A stretch of DNA of 12,057 bases from Longicatena sp. (lineage in GTDB: Bacteria; Bacillota_I; Bacilli_A; Erysipelotrichales; Erysipelotrichaceae): the NCBI GenBank assembly GCA_020025055.1, contig JAHHST010000046.1:1-12057 (forward strand), written 5' to 3'. The notes under the pieces were generated by a model. The model saw only the letters and a list, made by a program, of their open reading frames with translations, was not told where the DNA came from and did not search any database. Within the stretch, counting starts at the first letter, position 1, and the number at the start of each line of letters is the position of its first letter. Shown here piece after piece: positions 1 through 6,278 of the stretch. The translations under genes and the position numbers were made by a program.

Positions 1-1
1 C

Positions 2-952
2 TTACAATAGTGGTTCAATAACTTCTGCATTAAGTTTTTTCAATGTTTCACAACTTGCATCAAATTTTGCTTGATCCACATCATTTAATTCTAATTTAAT
101 AATTTTAGTAACTCCTGCACGATTTACAATCGCTGGTACCCCAATATATAATCCTTCTTGTCCGTATTCTCCTTGTTGATAAGCAGAAACAGTTAAAATT
201 ACATTTTCATCATTTAATAATGCACGTACTAAACGATTTAATGAAAGTCCAATTCCATAATATGTACTATGTTTACGTTTAATGATTTCATATCCTGCTT
301 GTTGTACTTGTGTATAAATTTCTAACAAGTCGTTGAAGTCTTTTCCTTGTTCATCTAATAAATCTAATAAACTTTGACATCCAATATAAGCATTTGTCCA
401 AGGTACAAAACTTGAATCTCCATGTTCTCCCATAATGTATAAATGCATATTGTTTGTTGAAATATGTAAATACTTACTCATTAAATAACGTAAACGTGCT
501 GTATCTAAAATAGTACCAGAACCAATAACACGTTCTTTTGGTAAGCCACTAACTTTTTGTGCCACATAAGTCATACTATCTACAGGGTTAGATGCTACGA
601 CAATAATTCCATCAAATCCTGAAGCCATAATATTTTCAGTAACACTTTTAATAATTTTTGTATCTTTAGCGGCAATATCTAATCGTGTTTCTCCTTCTTT
701 CATTGTAACTCCAGCAGTGATTACCACAATTTCTGCATCTTTACATTCAGAATAATCTCCAGAGCGAATTTCTAATTTTCCTTCAGCATAAGGTAATCCA
801 TGTTGTAAATCCATTGCTTCTCCTTCTGCTTTATCATGGTTAACGTCAATAAGTACTAATTCATCAATTCCTCCAGTACTTAAAAAACTATATGCCATAC
901 TCATTCCTACAAATCCAGTTCCTACTAATACTACTTTTCTATTCTTGTTCAT
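2..952 (-). CDS. ldh: L-lactate dehydrogenase family NAD-dependent 2-hydroxyacid dehydrogenase
   Basis: This 316-residue cytosolic enzyme belongs to the L-lactate/malate dehydrogenase family, which interconverts 2-oxo acids and L-2-hydroxy acids with NAD(H). Visible motifs are the Rossmann loop GTGFVG (residues 11-16), Arg90 in ETR (substrate loop), NPVD (122-125), Asp150 and Arg153 in the LDTAR motif, and catalytic His177 in GEHGD. Length is normal for the family. The position that is Gln102 in classical LDH (Q-K-P-G-E-T-R) is Met84 here (M-K-E-G-E-T-R), and the Ala-Ala pair 236-237 is Ala219-Gly220. Both changes suggest a broader or different 2-oxoacid preference. The residues corresponding to the fructose-1,6-bisphosphate contacts Arg173 and His188 appear kept (Arg155, His170). 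The start is set by ATG at 952 with AGGAG eight bases upstream. It lies 21 bp after the GTPase-nuclease gene and is probably co-transcribed with it. Family assignment is sure; pyruvate as the main substrate is not. Confidence 0.93.
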   Translation of the reverse strand: MNKNRKVVLVGTGFVGMSMAYSFLSTGGIDELVLIDVNHDKAEGEAMDLQHGLPYAEGKLEIRSGDYSECKDAEIVVITAGVTMKEGETRLDIAAKDTKIIKSVTENIMASGFDGIIVVASNPVDSMTYVAQKVSGLPKERVIGSGTILDTARLRYLMSKYLHISTNNMHLYIMGEHGDSSFVPWTNAYIGCQSLLDLLDEQGKDFNDLLEIYTQVQQAGYEIIKRKHSTYYGIGLSLNRLVRALLNDENVILTVSAYQQGEYGQEGLYIGVPAIVNRAGVTKIIKLELNDVDQAKFDASCETLKKLNAEVIEPLL

Positions 953-973
953 TTTCTTTTCTCCTATTTTCTA

Positions 974-3541
974 TTATTTTTTATGAAATTTACGTATATC
1001 TTCTAGTGCTTGATTACGAAATACTGGTTGACTTTTTTCATATTCTTTTATCTCCATAGCATGACATGCCATAATTTCTTTTTCAAATTCTTGAGCAGAT
1101 ACACGAACAGCACCTTGTCCAATGACAATCAGTTGTTCTAATCCATCACTTGTAGCTACCCTTACACGATAATCTTTTGCCAATTTATGTGTTGCCATTT
1201 CAATATAGCTATCTGCTGTTTGCGATGTTTTCGTATACACAACGTGAATGTTTCCTTCTTTCGTAACCGTTGTATCGTGCTGTTTTCTTTTATACGCATC
1301 AAATACTAATATAATTTCACATTTCCGATATCCTTGATAGTTATTTAATACATCAATTAATTGATGTTTTGCGGCATCCATATGATCCTTTGCAAGTTCT
1401 TTTAATTTATTCCATCCAAAAATCATATTGTAACCATCAACCAAAATACATTCCTGTAATATTTTAACACTATTTACAGTAGTTGGTGCTACTTCTGGTC
1501 TCTTTTTTACTGTAGTTTGTTTTTTTACTTTTGGTTTTCCATAAATGCTTTCAAACACGCGTTTTAATTCATGATCATCCACTTTATTTGATACTCTTTT
1601 TACACTTTGTACCTTAATTGGTTGATTACGTAAAGGAATATGCATATATTCTTCTACCATATCCCATGGAACATTAAATCCACTTCCGTGTTCACAAAAA
1701 ACTGAATCACAAGAATTTCGTAAATCACGATCTGGATCATAATGCATTTTTAAAATTACTTCTTCCATATCATCACATGAACGATATCCATCTACACTAC
1801 ATTGTAATTTCCCTTTTCCTTGGGTATAAGAGCGTAAAGTAATCGGATAAGACTGCATTTTCGCAACTGCAGCTTCACCTTTTATAATTGTTAATTGTTC
1901 TTGTTGGTCGGCTATTTTAAATGATGCGTTCATATTTTCTAAATCATAAATTGCACGACTCATATAATTGGTTGGTACCGTTAATTGAAATTGATAATAT
2001 GGTTCTAAAAGAATACTTTGTGCTTTTCTTAAACCTTGGCGAATCGCACGATAAGTTGCTTGTCTAAAATCTCCAGCATCCGTATGCTTTGCATGGGCTT
2101 TTCCACTAATTAAAGTAATTTTGATATCCGTAATTGGTGATCCAGTTAATACCCCTATATGCTCTTTTTCTTTTATATGAGATAAAATCAAACGTTGCCA
2201 ATGTCGATCCAATACATCCATTGACAAATCACTATCTATTTGAATTCCACTTCCTTGAGGCAATGGTTCTAATAATAGATGTACTTCTGCATAATGTCGT
2301 AATGGTTCAAAATGTCCAACTCCTTCAACTGAATCAAGAATCGTTTCTTTATAATTCACTCGTCCTTCATCAAAAGAAACACTAACTCCTAATTTTTGAA
2401 GAATCTTGTGCTTTAAGATTTCCATTTGAACTTCACCCATAATCTGTACACGAATTTCATTTTCAATCTCATGATAAGAAATATGTAGCTGTGGATCTTC
2501 TTCCATAAATGGTTTTAACTTTCTCCTCATAGCAAAAGCATCAATTTCTGAAGGTAATACCATATGATAATTCATCACTGGACTTGCATAGGCAATATTT
2601 TTCCCTTCTTCAAATCCTAATCCATCTCCTGCTTGTAATTCTTTTAATCCTTTAATGACACATAAATCTCCGGCTTTTGCCTCTTGTACAACTTCAAACT
2701 TATTTCCTTCATATACACGAATTTGATCTACTTTCTCGGCTTCTGATAATTTCATTTTTGCTTGAAGCTTTCCACCTGTGACCTTTGTATGTGCTAATCG
2801 ATTTCCTTGTTCATCATAAGTCACCTTATATATTTTAGCTCCAAATTCACTTGGATATTCTTTTTCAACCATATAAGTAGATAAACCATCTAATAGTTTT
2901 TCTACTCCATCCAATTTTAATGCAGAGCCAAAATACACTGGAAAAATAAACCGTCGCTCAATTGCAGATGCAATTTCTTCTTTTGTGATAGTTTCTTGCT
3001 GAAGATATTTTTCTAATAAAGCATCTTCACTCATACTGATTTCTTCATAAAAGGCTTCATCTTCATACATAAAACTAATACAATTCGAATGCAATTGCTT
3101 TTTTAATTTAGATAATATTGCATCTGCACTATCATAACTAATATCCATTTTATTCACGAAAATGAAAACAGGAATTTCATATGCCTTTAATAAATTCCAA
3201 ATTGTTTCTGTATGTGCTTGAACGCCATCCACTCCACTAATAATTAAAATTGCATAATCTAAAATTTGTAATGTTCGCTCCATTTCCGATGAAAAGTCCA
3301 CATGTCCTGGTGTATCTACAAAGTCAAGATGTATATCTTTCCATTCTAAATTAGCTTGTTTACTATAAATTGTAATCCCCCTATTTCTTTCTTGATCGTC
3401 GTAATCAAGAAATGCATCCTGGTGATCTACTCTTCCCATATGCCGTAATGTTCCACTTGTATATAGCATTGCTTCTGATAATGTAGTTTTTCCTGCATCA
3501 ACATGTGCAAGTAATCCTGTAACAGCATGTTTCACCCTCAT
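974..3541 (-). CDS. TetM/EF-G-like translational GTPase fused to a YacP/Rae1-type NYN endoribonuclease domain
   Basis: The protein has 855 residues, against about 640 for TetM/TetO. The N-terminal GTPase shows G1 AHVDAGKTT (12-20), G2 RGITI (54-58), G3 DTPGH (76-80), G4 NKMD (130-133) and G5 SAL (206-208), followed by EF-G-like domains II-V to about residue 590. A segment at about 590-640 (SVFCEHGSGF, VEEYMHIP) resembles an extension seen in TetM-like factors that are not resistance genes. A Lys/Pro/Thr linker (about 669-690) leads to a NYN/PIN domain (697-830) close to Bacillus YacP/Rae1: VDGYNMI (701-707), FDAY (747-750), TADSYIE (775-781), ATSD (796-799) and GQGAVRVSAQE (808-818). The acidic residues Asp702, Asp748, Asp777 and Asp799 are kept. 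The domain IV loop that is YSPVSTPADFR in TetM is HAKHTDAGDFR here, so tetracycline protection is doubtful. Inferred role: a GTPase that binds ribosomes and positions an mRNA endonuclease. A GTG start at 3535 is also plausible. It is likely first in an operon with ldh. Confidence 0.93.
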   Translation of the reverse strand: MRVKHAVTGLLAHVDAGKTTLSEAMLYTSGTLRHMGRVDHQDAFLDYDDQERNRGITIYSKQANLEWKDIHLDFVDTPGHVDFSSEMERTLQILDYAILIISGVDGVQAHTETIWNLLKAYEIPVFIFVNKMDISYDSADAILSKLKKQLHSNCISFMYEDEAFYEEISMSEDALLEKYLQQETITKEEIASAIERRFIFPVYFGSALKLDGVEKLLDGLSTYMVEKEYPSEFGAKIYKVTYDEQGNRLAHTKVTGGKLQAKMKLSEAEKVDQIRVYEGNKFEVVQEAKAGDLCVIKGLKELQAGDGLGFEEGKNIAYASPVMNYHMVLPSEIDAFAMRRKLKPFMEEDPQLHISYHEIENEIRVQIMGEVQMEILKHKILQKLGVSVSFDEGRVNYKETILDSVEGVGHFEPLRHYAEVHLLLEPLPQGSGIQIDSDLSMDVLDRHWQRLILSHIKEKEHIGVLTGSPITDIKITLISGKAHAKHTDAGDFRQATYRAIRQGLRKAQSILLEPYYQFQLTVPTNYMSRAIYDLENMNASFKIADQQEQLTIIKGEAAVAKMQSYPITLRSYTQGKGKLQCSVDGYRSCDDMEEVILKMHYDPDRDLRNSCDSVFCEHGSGFNVPWDMVEEYMHIPLRNQPIKVQSVKRVSNKVDDHELKRVFESIYGKPKVKKQTTVKKRPEVAPTTVNSVKILQECILVDGYNMIFGWNKLKELAKDHMDAAKHQLIDVLNNYQGYRKCEIILVFDAYKRKQHDTTVTKEGNIHVVYTKTSQTADSYIEMATHKLAKDYRVRVATSDGLEQLIVIGQGAVRVSAQEFEKEIMACHAMEIKEYEKSQPVFRNQALEDIRKFHKK

Positions 3542-3550
3542 CCCTACTTT
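3533..3550 (-). promoter_or_regulatory. Ambiguous start of the GTPase-nuclease gene: ATG 3541 or GTG 3535
   Basis: On the minus strand the sequence reads AAAGTAGGGATGAGGGTG. The purine-rich AGTAGGG directly abuts the ATG at 3541 with no spacer, which is too close for a Shine-Dalgarno site. It lies six bases before the in-frame GTG at 3535. Starting at that GTG gives MKHAVTGLLAHVD, exactly the pre-G1 length of TetM (MKIINIGVLAHVD). The GTG start is therefore favoured, giving 853 residues; the ATG cannot be excluded. Confidence 0.5.
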
Positions 3551-3577
3551 CTATTTGCTTGTTTTTCCTAGTTTTCA

Positions 3578-3586
3578 ATTATAACA
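3578..3586 (-). promoter_or_regulatory. Extended -10 promoter of the GTPase-nuclease/ldh unit
   Basis: The minus strand shows TGTTATAAT, a perfect -10 hexamer with the TGN extension, about 37 bp before the ATG at 3541. A weak -35 (TTTATG) lies 17 bp upstream. It sits between the upstream gene's terminator and the start codon, as expected for an independent promoter. Confidence 0.6.
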
Positions 3587-3617
3587 TTATTTTTTATTTT
3601 CATAAATAAATATGCAT

Positions 3618-3646
3618 AAAAAAAAGTTGTGCAGTTACACAACTTT
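3618..3646 (-). terminator. Rho-independent terminator of the purF-like gene
   Basis: A perfect 9-bp inverted repeat (AAAGTTGTG / CACAACTTT) with a 6-base loop is followed on the minus strand by an uninterrupted T tract (plus-strand A run 3618-3625). It lies 9 bp past the TAA at 3655, so it ends the purF-like transcript and separates it from the GTPase-nuclease unit. Confidence 0.88.
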
Positions 3647-3654
3647 CATTCATT

Positions 3655-5064
3655 TTATTCTCCTTTTCCATCAAAGCAATATGTACATAATTTACATTTT
3701 GGTAATCCAATTGCTTTTACCATATCATCAATACGATGATAACGTAAGGAAGTAAAATTAGAGCGTTTACGAATTTCTTCACACATTCTTTGATATCTTT
3801 CAGAATTAGGATCTGCATATTCCTGTAATACTTCAACTGGAACATCGCTACCTTCTAAATCACAAATAACACGACGTGTGATTAAATCCATTTCTGAACT
3901 AGATCTTGAAAAATTCAAATATTTACAACCAAATACAATTGGTGGACATGCTGGACGAACATGTACTTCTTTTGCTCCACTATCATATAAGAATTGTGTT
4001 GTTTCTCCTAATTGTGTTCCACGTACAATTGAGTCATCAATTAATAATAATCGTTTGTCTTTGATATTTTCTTGTACTGGAATTAATTTCATCTTAGCAA
4101 TCTTAGCACGTTGTGTTTGGCTAGATGGCATAAATGAACGTGGCCATGTTGGCGTATATTTAATAAATGGTCTGGCATATGGAATACCTGATGCATTTGA
4201 ATACCCAATCGCATGGGCAATTCCAGAATCAGGAACACCTGCTACACAATCTACTTCTACATCATCTCGTTTTGATAATAATTCTCCACAACGATTACGC
4301 ATACATTCTACGTTGATTCCTTCATAAGTTGATGTTGGATAACCATAATATACCCATAAGAAACTACAAATCTTCATTTCTGAATTTGGAGCTTGTTTAA
4401 CTTCAAATGTTTCTGGTGTCATATACACAATTTGCCCTGGACCTAAATCACAATAATGATGATACCCTAAGTTTAAGAATGCACTACTCTCAAAAGTTAC
4501 ACAATATCCAGTATCTTTCTTTCCGATTACAACAGGAGTTCTACCATATCGATCACGTGCAGCATAGATTCCATCCGCAGTAAGAATTAAAATACTCATA
4601 CTTCCTTTTATTAACTCTTGCACATATTGAATACCTTCTGTAATTGTTGCTTTATGATTAATAAGAGCCGCCACTAATTCAGTTGGATTAATTTCTCCAG
4701 AACTCATTTCTAAAAAATGGCTTACTCCATTCTCAAAACACAACTGTTCTAATTCTTCCATATTGTTAATACGGCCAACAGTTGAAATTGCAAATGACCC
4801 TAAATGAGATTTCATTAATAATGGCTGTGCTTCATTATCAGAAATACATCCAATTCCTAAATTTCCTTTAAATTCATTAATATCGCTTTCAAACTTTGTA
4901 CGAAATGGTGAATTTTCAATATTATGAATTGATCGATAAAATCGACTTTCTCCATGTATTGCCATTCCTCCACGCTTTGTTCCTAAATGTGAATGGTAAT
5001 CTGTACCAAAAAATACATCTAAGACACAATCTTCTTTTGAAGCTACTCCAAAAAATCCACTCAT
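3655..5064 (-). CDS. PurF-like amidophosphoribosyltransferase homologue with degenerate glutaminase domain
   Basis: This 469-residue protein aligns along its length with glutamine PRPP amidotransferase, the first step of purine synthesis. The phosphoribosyltransferase half is intact in outline: GVPDSG (276-281), the PRPP-binding loop LLLIDDSIVRGT (339-350), and likely [4Fe-4S] ligands Cys233, Cys380, Cys460 and Cys463 as in Bacillus PurF, plus an extra Cys457. The N-terminal Ntn glutaminase half is altered. The nucleophile cysteine of M-C-G is serine (MSGFFG). The R-Y-x-T-x-G glutamine-binding segment is deleted (GIGCISDNEAQP runs straight through). The HNGN oxyanion motif reads TVGR, and the RGQ motif reads RGG. 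The protein may use free ammonia, have another nitrogen donor, or have a different role. The start is fixed by GGAGG six bases before ATG 5064. A possible TATAAT lies at 5152-5157 without a convincing -35. It is monocistronic, with a terminator before it (ddh) and after it. Confidence 0.88.
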   Translation of the reverse strand: MSGFFGVASKEDCVLDVFFGTDYHSHLGTKRGGMAIHGESRFYRSIHNIENSPFRTKFESDINEFKGNLGIGCISDNEAQPLLMKSHLGSFAISTVGRINNMEELEQLCFENGVSHFLEMSSGEINPTELVAALINHKATITEGIQYVQELIKGSMSILILTADGIYAARDRYGRTPVVIGKKDTGYCVTFESSAFLNLGYHHYCDLGPGQIVYMTPETFEVKQAPNSEMKICSFLWVYYGYPTSTYEGINVECMRNRCGELLSKRDDVEVDCVAGVPDSGIAHAIGYSNASGIPYARPFIKYTPTWPRSFMPSSQTQRAKIAKMKLIPVQENIKDKRLLLIDDSIVRGTQLGETTQFLYDSGAKEVHVRPACPPIVFGCKYLNFSRSSSEMDLITRRVICDLEGSDVPVEVLQEYADPNSERYQRMCEEIRKRSNFTSLRYHRIDDMVKAIGLPKCKLCTYCFDGKGE

Positions 5065-5164
5065 GTTTTTCCTCCAATTACTCTTTTCTATATTTCCTTC
5101 TTTTTGTTACGCATACATTTTACTCTATTTTTTGTAAAAATAACATACTAAATTATACATATAC

Positions 5165-5189
5165 AAAAAAAAGGTAGAATTTTTCTACC
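5165..5189 (-). terminator. Rho-independent terminator of ddh
   Basis: The inverted repeat GGTAGAA / TTCTACC (5173-5179 and 5183-5189, 3-base loop) begins directly after the ddh stop codon. On the minus strand it is followed by eight T residues (plus-strand A run 5165-5172). It isolates ddh from the purF-like gene. Confidence 0.85.
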
Positions 5190-5190
5190 C

Positions 5191-6168
5191 TTATAACAAT
5201 TTTTTTATTAATTCTTTCCTATTTTCTTCATGTAAATAAATTGGGGCAACATCAAAAATTGTTTTACACCCAATCTGCCCTTCGTTTGCTAAACGATAAG
5301 CAGCTCTTGCATAGGCAACTAATATACTCGCTGTAAATTCTGGATTTGATTCTAAAGTTAATCGATATTCCATTACTTGATGAAACAAATGCTTACTTCC
5401 TGTTATCCCTTTTCGAAACACACATCCTCCATGTGAAAGATTTTTATGTTTCATATTCATTTCTTCCTGTGAAATAAAATGTACACTTGTTTGATAACCT
5501 TCAAAATAATGTGGCATTTTCTTTATTTCTGTTTCGATTTTCTTTACATCTGATCCTTCTTTTACAACCACGAAACATTCTCGTCTATGCATATCTTTAT
5601 TACTAATCGAAAGATCTTCTCCACTTTTTATCTTATCAATTACTTCTTGCATAGGTATTGTATACTCTCTTGCATCCACTACACCATCAATTTTTCGAAT
5701 AGCATCCGAATGACCTTGACTAACTCCTTTTCCCCAAAATGTATAATCTTTACCATTAGGTAAAACAGCTTGTCCATATAAGCGATTTAAAGAAAATAAA
5801 CCAGGATCCCATCCAACAGAAATAATACTAATATGTTTACCTTCTATACTTGCTTGATGAACAGCATTAAAATGATCCAATATTTGATCATGAATATCAT
5901 AACTATCCACGACATTAAAATCTTTCGCATATTGTTTCGTTTGTTTAGGTAAATCCTTTACACTTCCTCCACATAAAATTAAAACATCAATAGCATCTTT
6001 CATTTCATACAATGTATCAATTGAATATACAGTTGTATGAATGTTTGATTTTATACTTTTAGGATTTCTTCTTGTAAATATACCAACTAATTCCATATCT
6101 TTTGTATATGAAATTGCACTTTCTACTCCTTTGCCAAGATTTCCATACCCTACAATACCCACCTTCAT
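5191..6168 (-). CDS. ddh: meso-Diaminopimelate D-dehydrogenase
   Basis: Starting at ATG 6168 the protein has 325 residues, the usual family length. The enzyme catalyses NADPH-dependent reductive amination of tetrahydrodipicolinate to meso-diaminopimelate, a one-step bypass of the acyl pathways for lysine and peptidoglycan precursor synthesis in the cytosol. Visible features are the N-terminal Rossmann loop GYGNLGKG (7-14), FTRR (31-34) for the NADPH phosphate, CGGS (66-69), DSYDIH (88-93), GWDPG (119-123), FWGKGVSQGHSDA (144-156), HRRECF (194-199) and ESNPEFTAS (273-281), all characteristic of Ddh. A longer frame open to 6255 starts with a TTG and adds 29 residues of non-family sequence, so it was rejected in favour of the ATG with AAGAAGG upstream. 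It is transcribed divergently from hflX and followed by its own terminator. It implies that the host makes DAP, for lysine or a DAP-containing wall. Confidence 0.95.
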   Translation of the reverse strand: MKVGIVGYGNLGKGVESAISYTKDMELVGIFTRRNPKSIKSNIHTTVYSIDTLYEMKDAIDVLILCGGSVKDLPKQTKQYAKDFNVVDSYDIHDQILDHFNAVHQASIEGKHISIISVGWDPGLFSLNRLYGQAVLPNGKDYTFWGKGVSQGHSDAIRKIDGVVDAREYTIPMQEVIDKIKSGEDLSISNKDMHRRECFVVVKEGSDVKKIETEIKKMPHYFEGYQTSVHFISQEEMNMKHKNLSHGGCVFRKGITGSKHLFHQVMEYRLTLESNPEFTASILVAYARAAYRLANEGQIGCKTIFDVAPIYLHEENRKELIKKLL

Positions 6169-6174
6169 AGAAAA

Positions 6175-6181
6175 CCTTCTT
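6175..6181 (-). promoter_or_regulatory. Ribosome binding site that fixes the ddh start
   Basis: AAGAAGG on the minus strand ends six bases before ATG 6168. This start places MKVGIVGYG at the N-terminus, as in other Ddh proteins, and excludes the longer TTG-initiated reading. Confidence 0.75.
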
Positions 6182-6198
6182 TCTTTCACTGCTATTAC

Positions 6199-6256
6199 AT
6201 TATATATAAAATAATTTATATTTATTCTCGTATATTTCAATAAATCATAGTACAAT
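6199..6256. promoter_or_regulatory. Divergent promoter region between ddh and hflX
   Basis: A minus-strand TATAAT (plus 6199-6204) lies about 31 bp before the ddh start. A plus-strand TACAAT (6251-6256) lies 22 bp before the hflX start. Neither has a recognisable -35 at normal spacing, so both are tentative and rest on position and -10 match only. The stretch is extremely A/T rich. Confidence 0.35.
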
Positions 6257-6278
6257 AGTACTACTTTGGAGGGATATC

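Noticed and set aside
974..3541. Annotation as a tetracycline resistance ribosomal protection protein
   Set aside because: The family resemblance is real, but the tip of the domain IV loop differs from TetM/TetO, there is a C-terminal nuclease domain, and no mobile-element context is present.
3878..4327. Plus-strand open frame of 149 codons inside the purF-like gene
   Set aside because: It lies antisense to a clearly conserved gene, has no recognisable domain or ribosome binding site, and is a by-product of the opposite strand's codon use. Other antisense frames in the window were dismissed for the same reason.
6169..6255. N-terminal extension of ddh from a TTG at 6255
   Set aside because: The extra 29 residues do not resemble Ddh, and the ATG at 6168 has a good ribosome binding site and family-correct start.
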